A program made the translations under genes and the position numbers. 12,477 nt of DNA from positions 1 through 12,477 of the forward strand of contig JAUWZR010000050.1 in the NCBI GenBank assembly GCA_030615235.1, written 5' to 3'. Below the pieces are notes generated by a model. It worked only from the letters and a program-made list of their open reading frames with translations. It did no database searches and was not told the origin of the DNA. Below, one piece after another: positions 1-5,891 of the stretch; within the stretch, counting starts at the first letter, position 1; every line of letters begins with the position of its first letter. Origin of the DNA: Promethearchaeota archaeon (GTDB lineage Archaea > Asgardarchaeota > Lokiarchaeia > Sigyniarchaeales > SOKP01).

Positions 1-395
1 ATAAATATCTCTGTTCAAGCATGTAATGTATATTTTTAAATTTGATAAACCTTGGTATTATGAAAAATGCACTTCAAAATTCCGTCAGTAAATATCTTGG
101 TTATTTTTAGTATAAGAGGGTTAAATTGAGGTATTTTAAGAGAAAAAAGTGAATCGGTTAAAATTATAGGGAGATTGGGCTTTTTTCCTATGTGTTATAT
201 TATGTTTATTATACTTTCCTAGGTATAAATTTCTACTTATTTTTGCGAATATTCTAAATAAATTCTTGAAATGCTCACAGAAAAAGCAATTTTAAAGCTA
301 ATGCGTTAGTTATCGTAAAATCAAAAGGAAGAGAATGATATTAAGTAAGAGGATTTATTTTATATATCAACCACATTATAGTTTTTGTTTTTATT
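1..395. other. Gene-free A/T-rich stretch
   Basis: I see no coding region, RNA gene or repeat array here. The longest open stretches from an ATG are of the order of 15-20 codons and show no recognisable residues. The stretch lies downstream of the leftward gene that ends at 396, so it probably holds that gene's 3' end and perhaps a neighbour's control region outside the window. A T-run at about 180-187 follows a G-rich patch but has no clear stem before it. Confidence 0.5.
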
Positions 396-1007
396 TTAAA
401 AAACACTAATTGAATTAAAGAGCTCACCCATGTTTTTTTGTTCTCGTTTACATAATTGTCCTTCTTTTGGTGCTTGCCAATTTATTACATATTTTCTCCA
501 ATCAGAATCATTTAAAATTTTGGAATGAATTCCAAAAAATATAAGAATTTCTTTATCATTTACGTAGCCATTTTCGTTTTCGACAATAAAGTGAGGGATT
601 TCATGCAAATATGACCTTCCAGCAATCATATAAGAAAGTAGAGAATGGTGTCCGTCAAATAATACCCATTCCGAATACTTTGTCTTTACAAATTTAATAT
701 TTGGTAATCCACGTGAAGACAGGATTTCTTTTCCAGATTCTATTTGTTTAACCATAGTTCTTATCTGGTCCATGCTTTTAATGCCATTAATATTATGCAG
801 GTTTATAATTTCTCTCAATAAAACTAGTTTTTTAACTTCTACAATCGTCTTTTTTATTTTTAAACCGATTTCGTTTTCAAACTGATCTACAGTATCATAA
901 ATTGAATTGCTTTTATTTTTTAAATGAACTTTTAAGGATGAAATACGAGTTAAATTTCCATCTTTAGACTTAACCGGATATATTAGTTTCACAAATCTAT
1001 AATTCAT
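396..1007 (-). CDS. ParB/sulfiredoxin-like fold protein with DGHH motif
   Basis: A 203-residue soluble protein with no signal peptide or membrane segment. Its middle carries W-V-L-F-DGHH-S-L-L-S-Y (about residues 114-126) followed by AGR-x-YLHEIP. This resembles the phosphate-binding core of the ParB/sulfiredoxin-like superfamily, where a D-G-x-[HR]-R-type turn binds nucleotide phosphates. Before it lies a helical stretch (about 60-100), also typical of that fold. The family includes nucleases, NTPases and kinases, so the exact reaction cannot be read from the motif. The N-terminal 55 residues are basic and unassigned. The ATG at 1007 is supported by a TATA-like box on the minus strand 28 nt upstream, suggesting a leaderless transcript. 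It diverges from the GH130 gene, which hints at, but does not prove, a role linked to glycan metabolism. Confidence 0.6.
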   Translation of the reverse strand: MNYRFVKLIYPVKSKDGNLTRISSLKVHLKNKSNSIYDTVDQFENEIGLKIKKTIVEVKKLVLLREIINLHNINGIKSMDQIRTMVKQIESGKEILSSRGLPNIKFVKTKYSEWVLFDGHHSLLSYMIAGRSYLHEIPHFIVENENGYVNDKEILIFFGIHSKILNDSDWRKYVINWQAPKEGQLCKREQKNMGELFNSISVF

Positions 1008-1029
1008 CTGTATTAAAAATATTTAGACT

Positions 1030-1040
1030 AATTTATAAAG
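1030..1040 (-). promoter_or_regulatory. TATA-like box of the DGHH gene
   Basis: Read on the minus strand the sequence is CTTTATAAATT, a good match to an archaeal TATA box. Its centre lies 28 nt before the ATG at 1007, so transcription should start at or next to the start codon. No Shine-Dalgarno-like run precedes the ATG, which fits leaderless initiation. Confidence 0.5.
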
Positions 1041-1203
1041 CTTTTATGAGTGTTTTAATTAAAAATTACATCTTTCATTAATAATAGGTAAAAAGTTATT
1101 CTTACGATTCGATTTAATTAGCTATTCTTTAATATATTATTAAGAAACACCCTCTCCGTAATAATCAAGGATTTTATTTTCTATCCATGATTTAATAAGA
1201 GAA

Positions 1204-1212
1204 TTTTTATAG
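1204..1212 (+). promoter_or_regulatory. TATA-like box of the GH130 gene
   Basis: TTTTTATAG is centred about 26-27 nt before the ATG at 1235. There is no convincing ribosome-binding run between it and the ATG, so a leaderless transcript is likely. The assignment rests on position and A/T content only, in an A/T-rich background. Confidence 0.4.
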
Positions 1213-1234
1213 GAAAGAGATTGTTTACCTAATC

Positions 1235-2449
1235 ATGGTAATAGTACGAAGAGAAGGAGTTCTCCTAGATGCAACTGAGAACGAGTTTGAAAATCAGGCT
1301 GTATTAAACCCTACGGTGGTTCAGCAAGGAGATACATTACATATGTTTTATCGCGCTGTAAAAGAAGGAAATTATTCAAGTATTGGTTACTGTAAATTAG
1401 AAGGACCCTTGAATATCGTAGAAAGGAGAAATAGCCCTATTTTGTTTCCTGAACATGATTATGAAATTCATGGTACAGAAGATCCTAGAATTGTTTTTCT
1501 TGATGATACATATTTCATGTTTTACACGGCCTATGATGGAAGAAATGCATTAATAGCATACGCAACTAGTAAAGATTTAAAAAATTGGGAAAAGCATGGA
1601 ATAATTTCGGCTAAAATGAGATACGATGAAGCAGGGGATTTTTTCCGCTTATCAAAACTTAAAGAAAAGTATCATTTCTTTGTTTCATATTATAAGGATG
1701 TCGTTAGTGAAGATGTACTCTTATGGGAAAAAGATTCATTCATTTTACCAAAAAAATATAATAATAAGTTTGCACTGTTCCATAGAGTATTACCAGATAT
1801 TCAAATTGTTTGTTTCGATGATTTTAAAGATTTAACAACCGATTTCTGGAAGGATTATCTAAAAACATTAGGTGATCATGTTGTAATCGAGCCAAAATTT
1901 GGATATGAATCAAGAAATATCGGTGCTGGAGCACCATTAATAGAAACTGAAAGAGGTTGGCTCATGTTATATCATTCTGTAGAGGATTCTAATAAAGGTA
2001 AGGTGTATCACGCAAGTGTCGCCCTCCTTGATAAACAAAATCCGTTAAAAGTAATAGGACGACTTAAAGAACCTCTTTTTTCGCCAACCGAAGATTATGA
2101 AAAAGTTGGAGATGTAAATAATGTTGTTTTCCCTACAGGCACTGCAATATTTGGAGAAAGGCTTTATATTTATTATGGTGCCGCCGATAAGAGAATAGCC
2201 GTAGTATCGGTAAATCTGCATAAACTTATTCACGAACTCTTGGGGGCTGATTTAGAGGTTGGAATTGGTTTTTTAGCAGGGCAGATCTTTAATCTTACAA
2301 TTAAAGAAGAAAAAAGCGTAACCCAACTTATGAATTTAACGAACCAAAAAGAGTATCTTATATTGATGGCAATTGGTTGGTTAACAAGGGAAGATAAGGT
2401 TCTGTGTAGAATTGATTCAGATGAATTAATTGTTAGATCTATTAGGTAA
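1235..2449 (+). CDS. GH130 mannoside phosphorylase/hydrolase with C-terminal winged helix
   Basis: A 404-residue protein. Residues 1 to about 337 form a five-bladed beta-propeller enzyme of glycoside hydrolase family 130. Landmarks are N-P-T (25-27), FYRA (38-41), G-TEDPRI (80-86, holding the conserved acidic residue of the family), FHR (182-184), GAGAPLIETERGWLMLYHS (230-248) and VFPTG (298-302) followed by YIYYGAAD (311-318). GH130 enzymes phosphorolyse or hydrolyse beta-linked mannosides; the Arg/His residues at 184 and 247 suggest phosphate binding and so a phosphorylase, but this is inference. Residues about 340-404 are an extra domain resembling the DUF2582 winged helix, with the hallmark A-I-GWL-T-RE-D-K (379-388). 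There is no signal peptide, so it acts in the cytoplasm. The gene is followed by a terminator-like hairpin and then, on the same strand, a glycosyltransferase gene with which it probably shares a glycan pathway. Confidence 0.85.
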   Translation: MVIVRREGVLLDATENEFENQAVLNPTVVQQGDTLHMFYRAVKEGNYSSIGYCKLEGPLNIVERRNSPILFPEHDYEIHGTEDPRIVFLDDTYFMFYTAYDGRNALIAYATSKDLKNWEKHGIISAKMRYDEAGDFFRLSKLKEKYHFFVSYYKDVVSEDVLLWEKDSFILPKKYNNKFALFHRVLPDIQIVCFDDFKDLTTDFWKDYLKTLGDHVVIEPKFGYESRNIGAGAPLIETERGWLMLYHSVEDSNKGKVYHASVALLDKQNPLKVIGRLKEPLFSPTEDYEKVGDVNNVVFPTGTAIFGERLYIYYGAADKRIAVVSVNLHKLIHELLGADLEVGIGFLAGQIFNLTIKEEKSVTQLMNLTNQKEYLILMAIGWLTREDKVLCRIDSDELIVRSIR

Positions 2450-2486
2450 CTATTAACAATAAATTATTTCAATTAATTAAGATCTT

Positions 2487-2514
2487 ACATTTTTTAATGT
2501 TTTTGTCTTTTTTT
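2487..2514 (+). terminator. Hairpin plus T-tract after GH130 gene
   Basis: ACATT (2487-2491) pairs with AATGT (2496-2500) around a four-T loop and is followed at once by TTTTGTCTTTTTTT. Archaeal termination depends mainly on such T-tracts. It lies 37 bases after the GH130 stop codon and suggests that the downstream glycosyltransferase has its own promoter. Confidence 0.5.
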
Positions 2515-2716
2515 AAAATTAATTTATCGAATTTTATATTGTGGAACTAAATTTCGGGTTTTTTAAAGATCAGACATTTGATGTCATTGTAATCAAAAAA
2601 ACTGAACCTTATCCAGTAAAATTAGGGATAAATAACATCTAAAAATTTAAAAGTGGGAAGATTATAATATAATTACTTTATTTCTAATGAAAAAAAGCAA
2701 ATCCTATTTTTTTTGC

Positions 2717-2728
2717 TAAATATATTCA
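2717..2728 (+). promoter_or_regulatory. TATA-like box of the GT4 gene, fixing its start
   Basis: TAAATATATTC is centred about 27 nt before the ATG at 2749. This spacing fits a leaderless transcript starting at that ATG and argues against the TTG at 2713, which lies upstream of the box and could not be in such a transcript. Confidence 0.5.
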
Positions 2729-2748
2729 TTTTTAAAGAGAGTTTTAGA

Positions 2749-4950
2749 ATGGAACCTAATTGGATCCTTTATGTGGCTACATTTCCTCCAAGAGAGTGCG
2801 GTATTGCTACATTTACAAAGGATTTAATAACAGCAATGGATAAAAAATTTTCTCCGAAAATAAAATCTAAAATACTCGTCATGAATAATAGTGGCACAAA
2901 TATTTACAAAAATAATGAAGATGTTTTATTTGACATTAACGAGACTGACATCTCAGCATATAAAAAAGCTGCTGAAAGAGTAAATGAAATAGATGCTATA
3001 AAGCTTATAAATATACAACATGAATTTGGGATTTTTGGGGGAGAATACGGAAATTATTTAATAAAATTTCTAGATATTGTGAAAAAACCAGTCGTCATAT
3101 CCTTCCATACAGTCATCCCAAATCCAGAGGATAAACTAAAGAAAATCGTAAGACAACTAGCTAAAAAATCTTCGTATTTTATCGTAATGACTAAAAGTGG
3201 GATTGATATTTTAAGAAAAGATTATAACATAAAAACAAAGATACTTGTTATACATCATGGAACGCCAACAGTGTCATTTGATGACAGTATAAAAGAAAAA
3301 ACAGCAATGGGTATTGATGATAAAATTGTTTTATCGTCTTTTGGCCTTATTAATCCCGGGAAAGGCTATGAATATGTAATTGAATCGTTAATTGAGGTTG
3401 TTAAAAAATATCCTAATATATTATACTTAATAATTGGCGAAACTCATCCCGTAGTAAGGAAAAAAGAAGGAGAAAAGTATAGAAATTTTCTCGAGGAAAA
3501 AGTAAAGGAGTTTAACCTTGAAAAAAATGTAAAATTCTACAATAGGTATATGAAACTAGAAGAAATAGTTAAATTTCTACTAGCAACAGATATCTATATT
3601 TCTTCAAATCTGGATCCTAATCAGATTGTTAGTGGCACATTAGCATACGCAGTAGCCTGCGGTAGAGCGATTATCTCTACTCCCTTCCTTTATGCTAAAG
3701 ATATTATTGCACCTGAAAGAGGTCTTTTAGTAAAGTTCAGAGATACTAATTCATATACTAATGCTCTAATAAAAATATTATCAAATCCCCTCTTAAAAGA
3801 AGAAATGGAAAGAAATAATTATTCATTTTCCAGGTGCATGATTTGGCCAAATGTAGCAATAGCGACTTATAATGTTTTCAAGCGAGTTATTCCTGATTTA
3901 GAAAAATGTGAAATGTCATATCCAGAAATCAAGTTTGATCATATTATGAATCTTACGGATGATTTTGGTATAATCCAATTTGCAAATTATGCAAAACCAG
4001 ATAAATTATCTGGATATACTCTAGATGACAATGCTCGAGCCTTGTTAGTTTGTACGCTATATTATAATTTATTTAAAGATAATACTAAATTGAAATTGAT
4101 GAGAATTTATCTGAATTTCATTAAATATGTCCAAACAAATGAAAACAAGTTGTACAATTTTGTTAATTACAATAAGGTTATAAATCTTGAAGATTGGAGT
4201 GAGGACGCCCATGGAAGAGCAATGATGGCTCTTGGTCATTTAATTGCTACAACAAGTATTCCAATGGAATTAAGAGTAAAGGCAGAACTGATTTTTGAAG
4301 ATGCAAAAAAAGCAATAGACAAGATTAGATCTCCGAGAGCAATTTCTTTTATTTTGATAGGACTCTATTTCTATAATGTAATAAAAAATTCTGAAGTCAT
4401 TAGAATTAAAAAATTAGCCGATTATCTAGCCCAGCTCTATAAGGATTGTAATAGTGAGAAATGGAATTGGTTCGAAAATTACGTTACTTATTCAAATAGT
4501 AAATTGCCTGAGGCTCTTTTTTTTTGCTATAAAACAACTAAAGATGACAAATATTTGATAATTGCCAAAGAATCTTTAGACTTTCTTATATCTATTTCGT
4601 TTAAAGACGGAATATTTGCTCCTATTGGTCAGAACGGATGGTATCATAAAAATGGCCATAAAACAAGTCATGATCAACAGCCAGTTGATGCGGCTTCAAT
4701 GGTACAAACATTGAACGTTGCATATGATATCACTAAAGAGAATAAGTATATGAAGCTTGCAATCGAAGCATTTAATTGGTTCCTTGGAAAAAATTCTCTG
4801 GATCAAGAAGTTTATAACAATTTAACGGGTGGTTGCCACGATGGTATTGGAGAATATTCTCTAAACATGAATCAAGGGGCTGAATCATCAATTTCTTATT
4901 TGCTTGCTAGACTTTCACTTCAATTATCAAAAGGTTTTATTGCTTTTTAG
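2749..4950 (+). CDS. GT4 glycosyltransferase fused to a helical glycosidase-like domain
   Basis: A 733-residue two-domain protein. Residues 1-375 are a GT-B fold, GT4-type retaining glycosyltransferase. The N-terminal acceptor loop contains FPPRECGIATFT (12-23), followed by HEFGIFGGEYG (91-101), the FGLINPGKGYE strand-turn opening the donor domain (198-208) and SGTLAYAVACGRAIIST (295-311), the subfamily form of the nucleotide-sugar site. Residues about 395-733 are almost all helical, with clustered conserved acids and aromatics: GYTLDDNARA (422-431), DWSEDAHGRA (482-491), DQQPVDAAS (642-650) and NQGAESS (708-714). This looks like an (alpha/alpha)6 toroid of the six-hairpin glycosidase kind. 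It probably transfers a sugar, perhaps mannose from GDP-mannose, while the toroid binds or trims the glycan; donor and acceptor are not visible. The upstream TTG at 2713 would add 12 residues, but the family N-terminus and promoter spacing favour the ATG. Confidence 0.8.
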   Translation: MEPNWILYVATFPPRECGIATFTKDLITAMDKKFSPKIKSKILVMNNSGTNIYKNNEDVLFDINETDISAYKKAAERVNEIDAIKLINIQHEFGIFGGEYGNYLIKFLDIVKKPVVISFHTVIPNPEDKLKKIVRQLAKKSSYFIVMTKSGIDILRKDYNIKTKILVIHHGTPTVSFDDSIKEKTAMGIDDKIVLSSFGLINPGKGYEYVIESLIEVVKKYPNILYLIIGETHPVVRKKEGEKYRNFLEEKVKEFNLEKNVKFYNRYMKLEEIVKFLLATDIYISSNLDPNQIVSGTLAYAVACGRAIISTPFLYAKDIIAPERGLLVKFRDTNSYTNALIKILSNPLLKEEMERNNYSFSRCMIWPNVAIATYNVFKRVIPDLEKCEMSYPEIKFDHIMNLTDDFGIIQFANYAKPDKLSGYTLDDNARALLVCTLYYNLFKDNTKLKLMRIYLNFIKYVQTNENKLYNFVNYNKVINLEDWSEDAHGRAMMALGHLIATTSIPMELRVKAELIFEDAKKAIDKIRSPRAISFILIGLYFYNVIKNSEVIRIKKLADYLAQLYKDCNSEKWNWFENYVTYSNSKLPEALFFCYKTTKDDKYLIIAKESLDFLISISFKDGIFAPIGQNGWYHKNGHKTSHDQQPVDAASMVQTLNVAYDITKENKYMKLAIEAFNWFLGKNSLDQEVYNNLTGGCHDGIGEYSLNMNQGAESSISYLLARLSLQLSKGFIAF

Positions 4951-5022
4951 TATTTATGAACAGTAACCGTTTCACGATCTATTTGTTATAGGTTTAGAAA
5001 GAAAATTAGATATTCAGATTTT

Positions 5023-5688
5023 TTACTCAATATCAATAGGTTTTCCTTTTTCTTTAATCTTTTTCAATCGAACTTCTAGAATCCCATTTGTATACCGCGC
5101 TTTTGCGTAATCTTGGTTAATTGCCGCCGGTAAATCGATTTCTTTAAAATAACTTATCCCCGAAATATCCTTTTGCGTGGAAATCGTAATAGACCTATTA
5201 GTAGCATTCAATTCAATGTCTTCTTTATTGACTCCTGGCATTTCAGCAATGACAATAATATGGTCCTCCTCCTCATTTACTTCTACTAAAGGTTCCCTGT
5301 TCTTCCTTACTTTCGTTTCACCAGAGATTGGTTCTTTTTCTATGTTCCCAAATGAACCCATTATTGGTTTTCCATCAGGTCCAATTCCGAAATTGAATCC
5401 ATATATGAATGGTCCTTTTGTACCAAATTTGGATCGATTTTTCATGAATTCTTTAGCAATTTCTTCTGGTGAAAGCCCTTGTAGATCTTTAGGGAAAGAT
5501 TTAGACATTTGTTTGAATATCCCTTTAAATATCTTTTGAAACTCTTTTGAATTGAATAATTTAGCAGGATCTAGATTTCTAAATGGGTTGTCAGGATCGC
5601 CAAAACCCTTGAAAACATCGAAGAAATTTACATCCTCATCTTCATTATCTTTCTCGTCTTCATCATCATAATCGTCTTTTCTCGACAT
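5023..5688 (-). CDS. Hsp20/alpha-crystallin small heat-shock protein
   Basis: A 221-residue ATP-independent holdase chaperone. The alpha-crystallin domain spans about 131-210, with AEMPGVNKEDIEL (148-160) and the A-R-Y-T-NGILEV signature (197-206). The last residues, G-K-P-IDI-E, supply the I-x-I motif (218-220) that docks on a neighbouring domain when oligomers form. The N-terminal 120 residues are unusually long: first a very acidic run (5-19, nearly all Asp/Glu), then a phenylalanine-rich section with F-x-x-x-F repeats and a Gly/Phe-rich patch (about 88-115). The ATG at 5688 is preceded by GGAAGTGA four bases away, a close Shine-Dalgarno match, so this gene appears to have a leader, unlike several neighbours. 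It converges on the glycosyltransferase gene and diverges from the ATPase gene. Confidence 0.92.
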   Translation of the reverse strand: MSRKDDYDDEDEKDNEDEDVNFFDVFKGFGDPDNPFRNLDPAKLFNSKEFQKIFKGIFKQMSKSFPKDLQGLSPEEIAKEFMKNRSKFGTKGPFIYGFNFGIGPDGKPIMGSFGNIEKEPISGETKVRKNREPLVEVNEEEDHIIVIAEMPGVNKEDIELNATNRSITISTQKDISGISYFKEIDLPAAINQDYAKARYTNGILEVRLKKIKEKGKPIDIE

Positions 5689-5692
5689 TTTA

Positions 5693-5700
5693 TCACTTCC
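5693..5700 (-). promoter_or_regulatory. Shine-Dalgarno site of hsp20
   Basis: On the minus strand GGAAGTGA lies four bases before the ATG at 5688 and differs from the full GGAGGTGA consensus at one base. It fixes the start codon and marks this gene as leadered, in contrast to the leaderless-looking genes around it. Confidence 0.6.
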
Positions 5701-5740
5701 TTGTAAAATATACCTAGATATTAATTACAATTAAATTTTT

Positions 5741-5751
5741 AAATATAAATT
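5741..5751 (-). promoter_or_regulatory. Possible TATA box of hsp20
   Basis: The minus strand reads AAATTTATATTT here. Transcription would start about 25 nt downstream, near 5716-5722, leaving a leader of about 30 nt that contains the Shine-Dalgarno site. The surrounding sequence is extremely A/T-rich, so other boxes (for example at 5705-5714) are possible. Confidence 0.3.
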
Positions 5752-5765
5752 TAATAATAAATACT

Positions 5766-5788
5766 AAAGCTAAAAATATAATAGCTTT
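5766..5788. repeat. Inverted repeat in the hsp20/ATPase divergent region
   Basis: AAAGCTA (5766-5772) and TAGCTTT (5782-5788) form perfect 7-bp arms around a 9-bp A/T spacer. This size and symmetry suits a dimeric regulator or a small hairpin. It is followed by the perfect 8-bp palindrome TTCTAGAA (5791-5798) and by GTTTA-A-TAAAC (5810-5820). Operator function is inference, and A/T-rich DNA gives short dyads by chance. Confidence 0.35.
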
Positions 5789-5855
5789 TATTCTAGAAAA
5801 AATTGTTTAGTTTAATAAACTTATTCCAACTAAAAAGCCCTGCCTTTTACTTATA

Positions 5856-5865
5856 ATATATAAAA
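5856..5865 (+). promoter_or_regulatory. TATA box of the ATPase gene
   Basis: ATATATAAAA is centred about 32 nt before the ATG at 5892, giving a predicted transcript start only a few bases upstream of the start codon. The space between box and start codon is filled by a tandem repeat of AAAAAACC. Confidence 0.5.
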
Positions 5866-5885
5866 AACCAAAAAACCAAAAAACT
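5862..5885 (+). repeat. Three tandem AAAAAACC units before ATPase start
   Basis: Two exact 8-bp units AAAAAACC (5862-5869, 5870-5877) and a third with one change, AAAAAACT (5878-5885), lie between the TATA box and the ATG. Such a repeat could change length by slippage and so shift promoter spacing; this is inference. Confidence 0.7.
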
Positions 5886-5891
5886 ATTATT

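Noticed and set aside
2713..2748. TTG start giving the glycosyltransferase 12 extra residues
   Set aside because: It lies upstream of the TATA-like box, and family proteins start near the ATG at 2749.
5177..5539. 120-codon rightward open frame opposite hsp20
   Set aside because: It lies entirely within the alpha-crystallin gene on the other strand, has a composition typical of an antisense shadow, and shows no domain.
5791..5798. TTCTAGAA as a true heat-shock element
   Set aside because: HSF is eukaryotic and an 8-bp palindrome is expected by chance at this size of A/T-rich DNA. I kept it only as one of several dyads, not as a named site.
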